A stretch of 64,000 bases of DNA from Isoetes taiwanensis (GCA_021234155.1 JAJEKV010000002.1:27585299-27649298); one strand, 5' to 3'. Counted from the stretch's first letter, positions 46,578-57,512 are shown. The notes: a model not told the origin generated them from the letters alone. Translations and numbers: made by a program.

Positions 46578-49500
46578 ATGAATAGACATTTTCCTTGAAC
46601 TTGGTGGTACAATTAAATGATAGGTGAGCCACTTATGCTTGGTTCTAGTATGCTTACTAAGCATGAATGCTATTATAAGGGTATTACAAAAATGATGCAC
46701 TCTTCACCATTAATGAATAAATAGTATATGATGTTAGACATACATTATCTTAAAACCTTAATAGTGACCATGGGTGTAATTTCCCTTTTTTTCCAAAAAT
46801 GTAATTTCAAAGGGCTGGATTAAAACCGCCGCTATAATTTATGGGAGGTCTAGGGTTTTGACCATGGCGATGGCGATCCTCGAGCCTTTACAAAACTTGG
46901 CGATCGTGTGACCAAGAAAATCTTCTAGGATTGTGGCGGGTAATTAAATCATGGGTTTTAATTCAGATGGTGGTCCGATAGCCACGCTTTCGAGGAAGAG
47001 TTTACACCGCATATAGAGATCGGAGAGGGAGCTTCTCGGTGCAAAAATTCCGAAAATTTAGGCAAAATAAGTATGAATAGAAGGGGAGGCGGTAGAGGTT
47101 TTGACTCCAAAAGGAGTTTTGATGATAGCAGGATCGGATACAATGCCAAAAGAGGTGGTGGATCTAACCGAAACCCAGGGGGTTATTTCAGAAACAACAA
47201 TAGTGAGCAATATGTGCCTGAGACGCAACAAAATGAAGATGAAATTGACTCAAAACGAAGATCTACGTGTAAAAATGTAGCGCTTTTGTTTCCTCTATTT
47301 ATAAAATGACCATACCTTTATAAATACGAACCATGAAGCCTGGATTATCAATAGAGGGTAACAAGTTTTGGAGCTAGCATGAGCAGAAAGCTTATGGGAT
47401 CCTCACAAGATAATATAAGGGATTAACAGAGTGGCAGGTCTGTTGTAACTTATAAATCAAGTCTTTGTTGTCCCGCATATGATATTTGATTTTTAGCCTA
47501 ACCCGAATCGTGTAAATTAAATAAATGGCTATTGAGACCCATATAGATGCCGACATGTGCCTATTTGTTATGTTTTATATATCATTTCTATGCTTGCATG
47601 ACCATGGTTATGCACGCGTCGCACAAACATGCATGCTTATGAGAGCATCAATAGATTGTAAGTGGATATGGAAACGTAAGGTAGCAGATGGATTAGGTAG
47701 TCTGGATATGATAATATATAACAACAATGGCATAACAATATAGTTGTGGCATTTAAACATGATCTCTGATTTTCTAGACTGATTCTAGGACGACCTTGCT
47801 TAATCTGAAATCATAGGATTTGGCAAGTAGAAGCATAAAAGTAGCGCATCATGTGCCCGCATAAAAAAGTCAATTGATACCCTTCATTTAATCGTAGTAA
47901 TCTAATGGTTGATTATTTTTATGTTATATATTGGCACTATCCGACCGCATACATTCTTAGTAGATAGCATGATATCAAGAGCAAAGGGTACATTAGGTGA
48001 AGGGCGAAGAGCCAAGAATCACCTAATGTACCTTTTGGCCCTTGGGTCGTTACCGAGTCTATCGCTAACATTCTCATGATTGGCTGCAGGTACGTGGTGA
48101 TTCTTCTCCTAATGTATTGTCTTTGCTGTTATGGTGTTTTGCTGGTCGAAACGGATGTACTGGTACGTTAAAGGATGGCTGATTTAGCAGTGATAGATAA
48201 GTCAAATTTTGAACAACATTTTGGACAATTCCATGGCAAAGAACATGTGCATGTTTGGTAAGACTTGATGTATTATGTTAAGTTTTGAGCATGCTGTAAC
48301 ACCAGTCAATGGAAGTGTGGAGCATTTATATAGTTAAGCTCACACAGCATGCAGGTATGTTTGCCTACCTTAACATACTTTATGATCGGATATTTAAGGG
48401 AAAAATACAATATGCCTTATTTTGTAATGATTAATCATACTCTGGAATTATTGTACAGATGTTTTAAGTGTCCTACAGGGTTAAATGTGTGATGTTCCCT
48501 GGTAGTAACTCTGAAGGGCTATGTATTGCCATATTAGTATGGGTAAGGGAATTTATTGCAAGTGAAACTGAAAACAGTGAATATTCTGATTTCTTAGCTC
48601 AGAAATTAAGACTGTAACAAGGTAATGCCGAAAATATGGTAAAGCAAAGCTTATAATGCAGCTTATAATGAAAAATAGGTGCATGACTGCTTACCATTTG
48701 ATAGGTTAAATGGACCTATCCCATCTGTCTAAATGACAAAATATTAAGGTTTTGAACTTGCTGAAATAGGTGCTGAAAGTACTATATAGGGTGTTATGAT
48801 AAGTACATGGATAAACACTGGTCAGACAAAAGCTAAAATGATGCATTCTCCTCTTGTAAAGAGTGTTTTTAATGTTGTAAAACGCCCGTTGAGACACTGA
48901 TCTTAGTATAATATAAAATATAGGGCTGAGACCTCGAAGTTGCATGGCATGCAACTGGAAATATTGCTTCAAAGTTTTTTAAAAAAAATCTGGTCGCATG
49001 CATAGATGTGTAGCTGTTAGTTGCATTAAAGTGCAAAATATTTGGTGTTCTTTTAGTCCCCTCCGCTGGTCGTATTGTAAGTCATAACATGCATGCATGC
49101 GTGTTCAGAGGAAGGCTAAATTGTAAAACCACTTCTAGCTAAAGTTAGTTACTATTGATGAATTATGTCCTTAGACACAAGGACCATTGTAGTAAACAAA
49201 ATGCAGGACGGAATTTTCAGGGCTGCATGGCATGCAAAGTGTAGGCGCTGCATGTGTAAATGTCAGAGATAGATTCATTGAACTGCAAACTTATTGTGTT
49301 CTTAGATAAAGAACGTGAAAGGAAGATGTAAAAAGTAAATAGTCCCACATAAGGTGGGTGGTACATTTACATCATTTATTAATTTCGTGTAAAGTGAATA
49401 GCTAGTGTTGAAAAGTGTCTTCTGATACAAGGACCATAGAGTAAAATAAAGTGTAGAACTAAGATTGTTTGGTTGCATGGCATGCAAAGTGTAATGATTG

Positions 49501-49820
49501 CATGTGTAACTATCAGATACAGACTCTCTGAACTGTAAGTATATTGGGTTCTTAGATAAAGAACATGAATGGAAGGTGTAAAGAATAAATAGTCCCACAT
49601 AAAGTGGTAAGTAATTACTCGACATTTATTGTCTTTATGTTTACAGTAAGTCAATAGTTCTTGAACCTGTTATCCATAGATTGGTGTACCAGACTTTGAT
49701 CTTTTTAGATCTTAGAATGGAATGATTAAACTATGGAGGGATTGACCGAAATAGTATGATGTGCTAGTAGGATTGTTGTCCAAACTAGTAATGTCCGGGT
49801 TTTTTTTTTTTTTTTTTTTT
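46578..49820 (+). repeat. RT-gene array, unit 3 (5' part only)
   Basis: It follows unit 2 directly and matches the first 3.2 kb of the unit (5' exon and intron 1). It ends abruptly in T21 at 49800-49820, at the point where unit 1 has TGTCCGGG followed by T8 (34832-34840). The middle and RT exons are absent, and new sequence follows. Confidence 0.93.
46951..47268 (+). pseudogene. RT gene unit 3, 5' exon
   Basis: This is the same exon as 31974-32294, with several indels in the first 130 bases (again where unit 1 has CAG/CTG) and an unchanged RG-rich part from MNRRGGGRGFDSK. No downstream exons remain in this unit. Confidence 0.5.
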
Positions 49821-51071
49821 AACAGGGTTGCCTAACCCCAGGTGCACACTTTGTTGCAATTTTAGCTATGCCACATGTCATGCCACGTCAGCTTAATTCC
49901 ATCTCAACCGTCAGATCTGCTAATTTATGAATTGATGGCTAGGAAAAATAGAAAATCTATGGAAAATCCAGGTAATTCCTTCAGTAGGTTGACGCCATTC
50001 TTGGCCGCGACCCTAACCATTTTGACCCAGGCAGCTTGCCTTCAAATCCTCCTAGTCTGGCCTGACATAGGCCGTCTTCCATCAAATCGACCCTTTTGGG
50101 CCTGGTTCCTAGTCTGGCCTGACATAGGCCGTCTTCCATCAAATCGACCCTTTTGGGCCTGGTTCTGACCATTCTAGGTCAGATTCAAGCAGGTATGGCG
50201 GGATCCCAAGGCGCCAATTCCGGCAGCCAAAGCTTCAAATCTGGTCTGTAGATGATTGTGACGTATAAGTAGCTTTGAGCAAAATGATGGTGGGTGCCCA
50301 AATGGACAGAGGTTTCTATATTTCTATAATAAAGCTTTTGCTTCCTTTGCCTGTGCTCCAGCGGAGATTAAAGCCTCAACATCAACTTTCCAGTGAGTTT
50401 GTGGGAGAATAGAGATATGTTGCACATGCCTGCATCTTTGAAGTCTTTGATCAATAACGTCAAGCATTGGTCAACCTGCAAGTCATTCCTTTCACGTTCT
50501 CTACAGTGCTTCATCTAATTCCTTTTCTAGGTGGAAACGTTTCCGAAATAGAGATTAGGGTCCCTCTTGCAGAACAGTTGATGTCTAGAGTTCAGGGTCT
50601 CGGCATGAGTTTGGGGCTTTTTTGGAAAAGAAGGCAGGCAGGTTGGGCTTGTTTTGTCTCCTGAAGAGCAGGGTGAATTAGCAAAAGTTGCATAACCTTC
50701 CAATAGGTGGAAAAATACATACCTTTATAAAATAGTCAATTCAACAACTGCAGCCTTCACGAGGTTGTGCATAGCTGAATGTAGACAGTGGGATCATATC
50801 TGGCCTAGATATTAGTTCCAAGAAGCCAGCTTGAACGTGCTTTATGTCCTTTGCAAATTAACTGACTTGATTGTTTTTTAACAATGTGTTGAAACGTCTT
50901 TACATTGATTTCCCACCAGAAGCTTGGTGAGTTAATTCTCTTTGCAGATGACTATTCCCCTACTCATGTCAAGCATTTCAATTGGTCCTCGGGAAACTAA
51001 TCTTGATGAAAAAAATGGTCATTTTGGATGCAAATCTGTAATATCCATATAACTCTAACTATGCTCGATAG
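49821..51071. other. Region between RT array and SEC1 exons
   Basis: No gene is recognised. A promoter-like phrase (TCTCAACCGTCAGATCTGC) occurs near 49905. The first exon of the SEC1-like gene, expected upstream of 51072, is not visible. Confidence 0.4.
50051..50166. repeat. 58-bp tandem duplication
   Basis: CTAGTCTGGCCTGACATAGG through TTTTGGGCCTGGTTC is present twice in succession without a difference that I can see. Confidence 0.9.
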
Positions 51072-52067
51072 GTCCTTGTTTTGGATGACTTTACGTTGAA
51101 GATTTTGTCATCATCTTGCAAAATGGCAGATATCACTGATGAAGGCATATCATGTATGAACCATTTGCTCTTGTAAGTTTCCACCCTAGGTTGTTCATGA
51201 TAATATTACATGTTTCTTGGACGAGTTCCATATGAATAAATGTTAGAGTTCATATGGCTATAAACATGATGCTGATATTGCATATCACAATATATATATG
51301 CAGTGGTTGAAGACATAAACAAAGGTAGGCGACCATTGCCTACCCTAGATGCTGTCTTTTTTGTTCAGCCATCAAATCAAAGGTGAGGGTTGTATAATTT
51401 GATTACAAGGGTGTTACTTAAGCAAAAGGAAGCAAAAGAGTTGTGGCTTTTCTTAGAATATCATAAAGATGCAGTTTTGATTGATGAGGGTATTGTTGTC
51501 TTTGCAGCATAAAGAAGATAATATCTAACATGTCGGGCAGATCACCATATTATAAAAGGTAAAAATGCTAGTTTTGACAATGAGGTTTTACTGTTTAAAT
51601 TATTTTTCTTTTTTACATGCAGAGCGTCCATCTTCCCAAGTTCTCCTCTGCCACAAGACTTACTTCAACTTATCAAAGGTGACGGAGATTTGCTAGCTCA
51701 TCTGGCTGCATTGAAAGAGGTTATATGCATACCCAGTAATTTCATGCTAGTTATATAACTATTAACTGAGGTTCAATCAATTATACAGATAAATTTGGAG
51801 GACATGGCAGTTGATGCACAGGTACTTCTTGGTGACCTAAACCTCTTTGCGGAACCTTCCTTTTTGTCAGAACCTTAATATGGAACTGAAGGATTTGACA
51901 TGAAAAACTTAACTGGTTAATTTTTTATTTTATATGCTTTTAACATTATACAGGGATTTGTTACTAATCATGAAAGAGCACTGGAACAACTTTTTGGTGA
52001 GCACAATGAAAGAACTAGAGACTATGAATTGTGCATTGATTCAATTGCGTTGCGTATCATTGAATTT
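51072..52067 (+). pseudogene. SEC1/Munc18 (KEULE-like) gene fragment, six exons
   Basis: Six exons with GT-AG borders stay in phase: 51072-51153, 51304-51382, 51508-51558, 51623-51719, 51789-51821 and 51954-about 52055. They encode VLVLDDFTLKILSSSCKMAD, LVEDINKGRRPLPTLDAVFF, IISNMSGRSPYYK, LLQLIKGDGDLLAHLAALKE, INLEDMAVDAQ and GFVTNHERALEQLFGEHNER. These match domain 1 of plant SEC1 proteins such as KEULE, which bind syntaxins and drive vesicle fusion at the plasma membrane and cell plate. Only about residues 55-190 of roughly 660 are present. Homology ends near 52055 with a stop at 52068, where another ORF takes over. Some loop residues differ from the usual (ASIFPSSPLP), suggesting relaxed constraint. 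Confidence 0.85.
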
Positions 52068-52737
52068 TAATTCATTGATTTTGGTATGCAAAGCCCTTAA
52101 AAACAGCCGCCTTCATTGTTTTGAAGGCATGATTGGGTACTGCATGAAGGACATTGGGAAAGTCCATTATGTTTGCCATCTCCATAATGTGAGTGAAGTT
52201 GCTATTGAGAAAGGAAAAGATCTCTATTTGAGATGGGGAGCTAGTGATACGAAGAACCCTATTGTGCTTGGCAATAAGAACCTTTTGAATCGAGCTGCAC
52301 ATTTTGTGAATTACCATGGGAATCATAGGTTGACTGCTAGTCTATTGTATACCTTGGCTAGGATGATTCGATCCGGAAAATTTACCTTGTCTAGTTCCTA
52401 GATCATCCCTTCAAACACGGCTCATATCAATGAGCATCATGTTCGGGCTGCTTGGAGAGTGTTGCTAAACCCTAGTCACTGCATGCCGTCCGACATGAGG
52501 ACGATTCTATTTGGTTTGCCAGCAGGCAGGTTTTATGTATGTGGAGAGGAATGGGCCTGGGCACAGGCGTTATTAGGCTGATGCTATTCCTGCTGATGAG
52601 GAAGACAATAATTTTGAGGATATACATAATGCTTCTTATAGTACAGATAGCCCTGATGTCGTGATACTTGAGCCTGGCGTAGATTATATCCCTGTGCACA
52701 AGGGTGATCGTACCATGGCTGTTGGCTGATAAACTTG
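52044..52737 (+). pseudogene. Unknown ORF fused to the SEC1 fragment (TE-like)
   Basis: The frame that opens at 51934 becomes protein-like after about 52070: NSLILVCKALKNSRLHCFEG, MIGYCMKDIGKVHYVCHLHN, KGKDLYLRWGASDTKNPIV and ARMIRSGKFTLSS. It has a stop at 52401, but the same frame continues with IIPSNTAHINEHHVRAAWRV up to 52580. After one shift it ends ADAIPADEEDNNFEDIHNAS...MAVG at 52735. I do not recognise the family. The Y-C-M-K-D motif after a hydrophobic turn is reminiscent of motif III (YxxK) of HUH replication proteins, as in geminivirus-like Reps and replitron transposons; this is a weak, untested resemblance. It has no start of its own. Confidence 0.45.
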
Positions 52738-53123
52738 CTTGGGTGTTGGTTGTACAGTTCAGTTTTTAACAAGGTTGCAAATTAAACGGGAGTGTTGCAG
52801 CACTCTCGTTTCAAAGATTCCTTTAAAAAAAGCACGTCATTTTAAAAAATGGCCTTTTTTAAGAGAGGTTGAAAGTTTGAGGAGTATCAGGTTTTTTTTG
52901 GGCCTATTTTTGGGGTATTTTGTGGACACGACTTTAGTTTTTTGGAGTGAAGCACGTGGAAATAGCAAAAGTGAGACTTGAGTACAAAATTATTTGTAGG
53001 TGGATGTACAAAAAGCACAAATTTAGAAAAAATAACAATAATAATTTCTTTACTATTTTTGTGTTACATCAAAAATGGTAATCAATAATAAATATCAGTG
53101 GCTTAACCACAGCATAAGGTCTG
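52738..53123. other. Intergenic
   Basis: AT-rich. A short inverted repeat (GGGAGTGTTGCAGCACTCTC near 52788-52807) can form a hairpin. No gene is seen. Confidence 0.4.
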
Positions 53124-53450
53124 TCAAAGATCTAAATTGTAGTCTTCTTCATTTTTCTTACTGCTGTCTGCTTGGTCTGTTGCTATCTTTTCACCTTTTT
53201 CTGGTGACTTAGGCTTCTCAGTGTCAGTAGTTGATTCTGGTAAGGCAGCAAGAGCTACTTCTTTCAGCTCTGCAAAAGTAGCTTCGTCATCCAAGGAGCT
53301 TGTGAAGGGAGGCTGTATTTCCGAAGATGTCATCTTAGCAAAATCAGAATTAGACTTTGCCCCCAACTCTTGATTCTCGCCCGTAGAGTTGGTAAAGCGT
53401 AAAGCCTCATTTTGATGAAACCGACGCCTCCTTATCAATATCAATGGCAA
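53124..53450 (-). CDS. Acidic, Ser/Lys-rich hypothetical C-terminus
   Basis: The 108-residue frame reads ALRFTNSTGENQELGAKSNS, DDEATFAELKEVALAALPES and TEKPKSPEKGEKIATDQADS, ending EEDYNLDL. It has low-complexity acidic composition, probably disordered. The real start lies upstream (toward 54 kb) and is unclear. It could be the 3' end of the minus-strand gene that occupies 53-56.7 kb. No family is recognised. Confidence 0.35.
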   Translation of the reverse strand: MPLILIRRRRFHQNEALRFTNSTGENQELGAKSNSDFAKMTSSEIQPPFTSSLDDEATFAELKEVALAALPESTTDTEKPKSPEKGEKIATDQADSSKKNEEDYNLDL

Positions 53451-54675
53451 ATACGCTTACGCCCTTCTTAAGCGCAAGCAATAGTTGTACCAGAGCCGAA
53501 AAATGCGCCGAGCACCCAATCTCCTCGGCGTGAGAACATGTCCGAAGATGGTTAATCAACTTCGCGGGCTTCGATAGTGATTCACTATTCTTCCTGCACT
53601 AGGGTCCCGCAGCCTTCGCAAAACCGCTGGAAACTCCAACACGCTCGAAAAGTTCTCGCACTCGCCGGTTGAAGTGTTCCATTGTACGCTTTTCCGCCAA
53701 AACTCCAAAGAAGTGGCGTGGAGATATTCGACCTTTATTCAACAGCCTAGGGCCTCCTATGGTAATTTATGTTTGTTTTGTACCTTAAGAACAAAACATA
53801 AGAGAGGGTTTAAGTACAAGAAAGAAACGATTCGAATAGAAACTCCTAACGATTCCGCAATAGAAACGCTTTCAATAATTGCTTACCAAACCATGTTTTC
53901 ATAACCGCCTTAAGCGAGAGGGGAACCAAAATGAGTCTTGAAATTGGCTTCCACAAGGCGGCTGCATGCTCGAAAGTGAAATACAACCAACCTCCAATGT
54001 TTTGCCGTGGTAATCTTCTTTATGCCGCCGAGGAATGCATTAAACTTCGAGTTCTTAAAAGGCTATCGTTGGAAGGCCGCTTTTGAGCTTGAACTGTAAG
54101 GAAGGTCATTACTACCAACGAAAAATCTTGGGGCTTTATTGTTTCGCCAGTTTGGTGCGATCACCGTGTACTATATACGTAACATGTTGTTTTGATCAAA
54201 CATTGTAAAGCCGCTTCGAGGAGGGCTCATTGTCCAAAACACGCCGTCCGCAGCCGCCCTCTCCTCACGCCGTTTGTCTCGACAAGATGCATGAAGCCCT
54301 CCTACAGGTCTTTATTTTTTTTTTTACTCGAAAACAATCGCCTTTTTGTAACACAAGAAACCCAAAACAAGAAACTCTTAAACTTACCCAGCCTTCAAAA
54401 TTAGGAGCCGATTGTACTATCCTTTCGTCCGAGGTTGCGATGGGGTAAAGTTCTTTACATCCGTCCCCACCGTCAACGCTAAGTTGTTCCATCAAGCATG
54501 TTTGACATGTGATGACATTTTTTACTCAAAAACAAAACCACATTAGAAAAACGCTAAGTTAGGGCGAAAACATGGAAAAGAAACATCTCGACAGAAGTAC
54601 GGTTTAATCGAACACGATCTCAAAGTTTGTAAACAAAGGGTATTCGAGAATACGCCGGGTCGAGGGCATGCAAGC
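53451..54675. other. Decayed sequence, no clear gene
   Basis: Frames on both strands are short. The stretch is unusually rich in CCG and CG words, and CAG/CTG are few by eye, which fits the consensus-error pattern described in the findings. Confidence 0.4.
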
Positions 54676-54903
54676 CAAAGTGTATTCGAATACACTTTGT
54701 TGACCTTTGAAGCTAAAGTGTGTATTCCGAATACACTTTAACTAACAATCCAAGGCCAAAGTGTATTCGAATACACTTTTTGGTTGCCTCCTTGAAGCTA
54801 AAGGTATTCCTAATACACTTTGGCTAACACTCAAAGCCAAAGTGTATTCCGAATACACTTTGTTTTATTAAATTAAGACGTAGTATTCCCGAATACACTA
54901 CGC
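54676..54903. repeat. Palindrome array 1 (five or six units)
   Basis: Copies of the near-perfect palindrome CAAAGTGTATTC-GAATACACTTTG recur every 38-46 bp, with centres reading CG, CCG or CCT. The sixth unit is divergent (GTAGTATTCCCGAATACACTAC). Spacers are unrelated except for a short 'aagcc/aagct' before most units. Confidence 0.9.
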
Positions 54904-55436
54904 CCAAACTAACAAAAAAAATCGAAAGAATGTTTTGTAGTTCTTACTTGTGCTCTTTTTGACATTTCTTCAAGCGTGAATTCTTTGTCCACAACCTTCG
55001 CAGCCTTTTCGAGTATGTCGAGGTCCAGAGAAGCCCCGTCATTTCTCTCCACACGCTATGGTCATTTCCTTTTTAGGACGCCGAACCCTTTTTCTTCTCT
55101 ACGACCTTTCCTTTACTTTTCAGGTTTCACCACGCTCAAACATGCTAAATATTTCGCTTTGCGTGTCCCATATCCGCTTGTTAACAAGCAATGTCGGGGG
55201 GATGGTTGCGGGGTATTCCGTAATACAAAAGAAACTTACTCTGCCTCTCAAGGCTAATTGAAACCAGCTTGTCATGTGGTATGAGAGACGCTTTTGTTAG
55301 CCTCGCCATATTTGAGGCAGCACTCCAAAGACACGCCTTTTTAGTTCTAGAGATTTTGCTGGTTTCTTCAATTCTTCTCCATATTTTTCTTTGAATATAA
55401 TATACCCCCGCGCATGAACCTGATTTTGTCCACGGC

Positions 55437-56477
55437 TCATTTTAAGCTTGTACTCGCTGTCGCATTATGCGTGTTGGCAACGATCTTCGCTTTCATCCGT
55501 CGCCAGCAGTCAACAAATGCAGAAAGCACGTAAAGATATCTCGGGTTCTTTTTCTCCTTGTACAACCGCCTTCTTGCTTTAAAACCCCGGGTTACCTTCT
55601 TGCATTTTCCCCGCCATAGTCCTTGGGGTCCATGCATTGGGATCCGGCCAACAAGAACGACAATTGAGCAACGTGGGCATTGGGATTGCTCCTTATTCTA
55701 TCTTTCGTGTTTCTAAGTGGTCAGCATAGATTTTTTCGAACCTGAAGGGGCGCCACCAGCTTTTCATTCTTTGGTGGCAACCTCATGGATGTTACCGGCA
55801 AGTATATTACCCCTTGAACATACTTGTTAAGATTTATTTGTTCCATCCTCTCCGAGGTCTTGTCCACCTTCTTTTCTTTAATGGCCACCCCGTGAGCCTT
55901 GCCCTTTCCCCTCTTCGCTTTTTGGTTGTTCCTCCGCATGTCAAGAACCACAAGCTCCCTCGTACCTTCCGGCTTCTTTGGTTCTTTAGCAGCTATCGCT
56001 TGCCTTGGCCTCGCTAAGTTTTTTTTTTGGTCGCATGCTGATTTCTTCCTCGCCTTGTTCCTCGTAACCTCTATCCGATGACCTCCCAAGAACCAGCGTA
56101 AGGTGGTGATTGTGACCTTTCCCATCCGATTGCTTTGGACTCACCGACAGAAAGTCCTCGCCAGGCCGGAACAAACCCGCCTAATTAATGAACACAAAGC
56201 CGCTTTTAGCCGGTAGTGTGAAAAAATTTGTACAAAGGCGGTGGTTGCACACCGACAATTTTAAAGAATGCGATGTCCACAACAATAAAGCCTTGGGAGG
56301 TCTTGAAGGAAAGCCTCCCCACCTGACCTCCTTGTCCGGCAACCTGGAGACATCTTTTATTGTCCCAAGGTTAACAAACCCTGAGTCGGCGTACCTTTTG
56401 TTACCAAAGACTTTTACGCACGTACGTAAACGCCGCCAAAGTCTGTATTTTCCATCTGCACCCTGGTCACGAACCAC
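55437..56477 (-). pseudogene. Decayed minus-strand gene, unknown product
   Basis: Adjacent frames give protein-like text. 56181-56477 has VSRLPDKEVRWGGFPSRPPK and LCTNFFTLPAKSGFVFIN. 55986-56174 has EDFLSVSPKQSDGKGHNHH. 55721-56125 is Lys/Arg-rich (VLDMRRNNQKAKRGKGKAHG, LNKYVQGVIYLPV). 55437-55637 has CKKVTRGFKARRRLYKEKKN. The blocks overlap in different frames, so the gene is broken as presented. A basic, possibly DNA-binding protein is suggested by composition only. It runs away from palindrome array 2 and diverges from the DUF7869-like gene. Confidence 0.35.
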
Positions 56478-56847
56478 CGCGTTTGAAAATTCTCGTGAAA
56501 TAGCGGGGCCCGTGTCGTGCCGGTGTGCTTATGAGGGTGTGGACGCTTAGGCTTGTGAGATTTTTTTGAAGCCTTCTTGCTTCCTTCTTCCCTGCCACTG
56601 AAACGTTGAAAACTACCTTGTGAAGACAGAAATTCAAACGAAAGTTGTATTCCGTAATAACATTTACTAAACTTGTGCCCGTATACAAGAAAAGACAGAA
56701 AACAAGCTAAAATATTGTCACTCTAAGTCATTTTTTGTGCCTTATTTGGGCTCGAAAGTGTTATTTTTAACCTAAAAGTGGTATGTTGCAAATAAAAAAG
56801 TGTGTTATCTTAGTGCAAAAAAGCAAGCGCTCTAAAAATTACAAGCA

Positions 56848-57164
56848 CAATGTATTCTGGAATACACTTTGCTTACTGGCCAAGTGCAAAGTGTATTCCG
56901 GAATACACTTTGCCCTTCGGGCGAAGAGCAAAGTGTATTCCGGAATACACTTTTGCTCAATGTTAAAGAGCAAAGTGTATTCGAATGGAATACACTTTGC
57001 CCTTTGCCCGAGTGAGCAAAGTGTATTCCTAATACACTTTGCTCTTCGCCGAAGGGCAAAAGTGTATTCCGAATACACTTTGCACATGGTTGATAAGCAA
57101 AGTGTATTCCGTAATACACTTTGGTCTTTGTTGATGGGCAAAGTGTATTCGGAATACACTTTTG
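56848..57164. repeat. Palindrome array 2 (eight units)
   Basis: Eight copies of GCAAAGTGTATTCCGGAATACACTTTGC or close variants are spaced 36-45 bp apart. The outer arms are constant. The centre varies (TCTGGA, TCCGGA, TCGAATGGA, TCCTAA, TCCGAA, TCGGA). Short spacers often extend the palindrome (GCCCTTCGGGCGAAGAGC). Frames stay open on both strands across the array because of its regularity, but it is not coding. Confidence 0.93.
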
Positions 57165-57512
57165 GCCTACGTAAGCAAATCGAGAGAACAAAAGAAAGAC
57201 GTACTATGTACTTTTACATGCTTACCCGCCCATTCTTTTCGCTATGTAAATCGGAATACAAAGAATAGCTTTAATACGCAACCCGAGGCCGAATTTTCCT
57301 TTTTTTAAAGGTAGGCCACCGTCGGTTGTGTTTTTCTATGTGATGCGGAATACGCCTTGTCCAAACACTCGGATAAGTGTATTCTCGAATAGCATCTTTG
57401 CACACACACGAAAATGTCGACACAAAATACTATTCCGCATAGCATTTGTATTCTCGAATATCATTAGTCCAATCGACTTGTGAGTTAGTAACAAGCCCAC
57501 AATTTTTGCAGC
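57165..57512. other. Region between palindrome array 2 and the right-hand gene
   Basis: It carries further half-sites (GTGTATTCTCGAATAGC, ATACTATTCCGCATAGC) and no gene. Its position suggests a promoter for the gene to the right. Confidence 0.4.

Noticed and set aside
54676-57164. CRISPR-like array
   Set aside because: Regular palindromes and spacers superficially resemble a CRISPR, but spacers are short and partly related, the context is a plant nuclear genome and no cas genes are present.
56783-57268. Open frames on both strands through palindrome array 2 (repeating KVYSGIHF-type peptides)
   Set aside because: Frames exist on both strands only because the repeated palindrome lacks stops; peptides are pure repeat translation.
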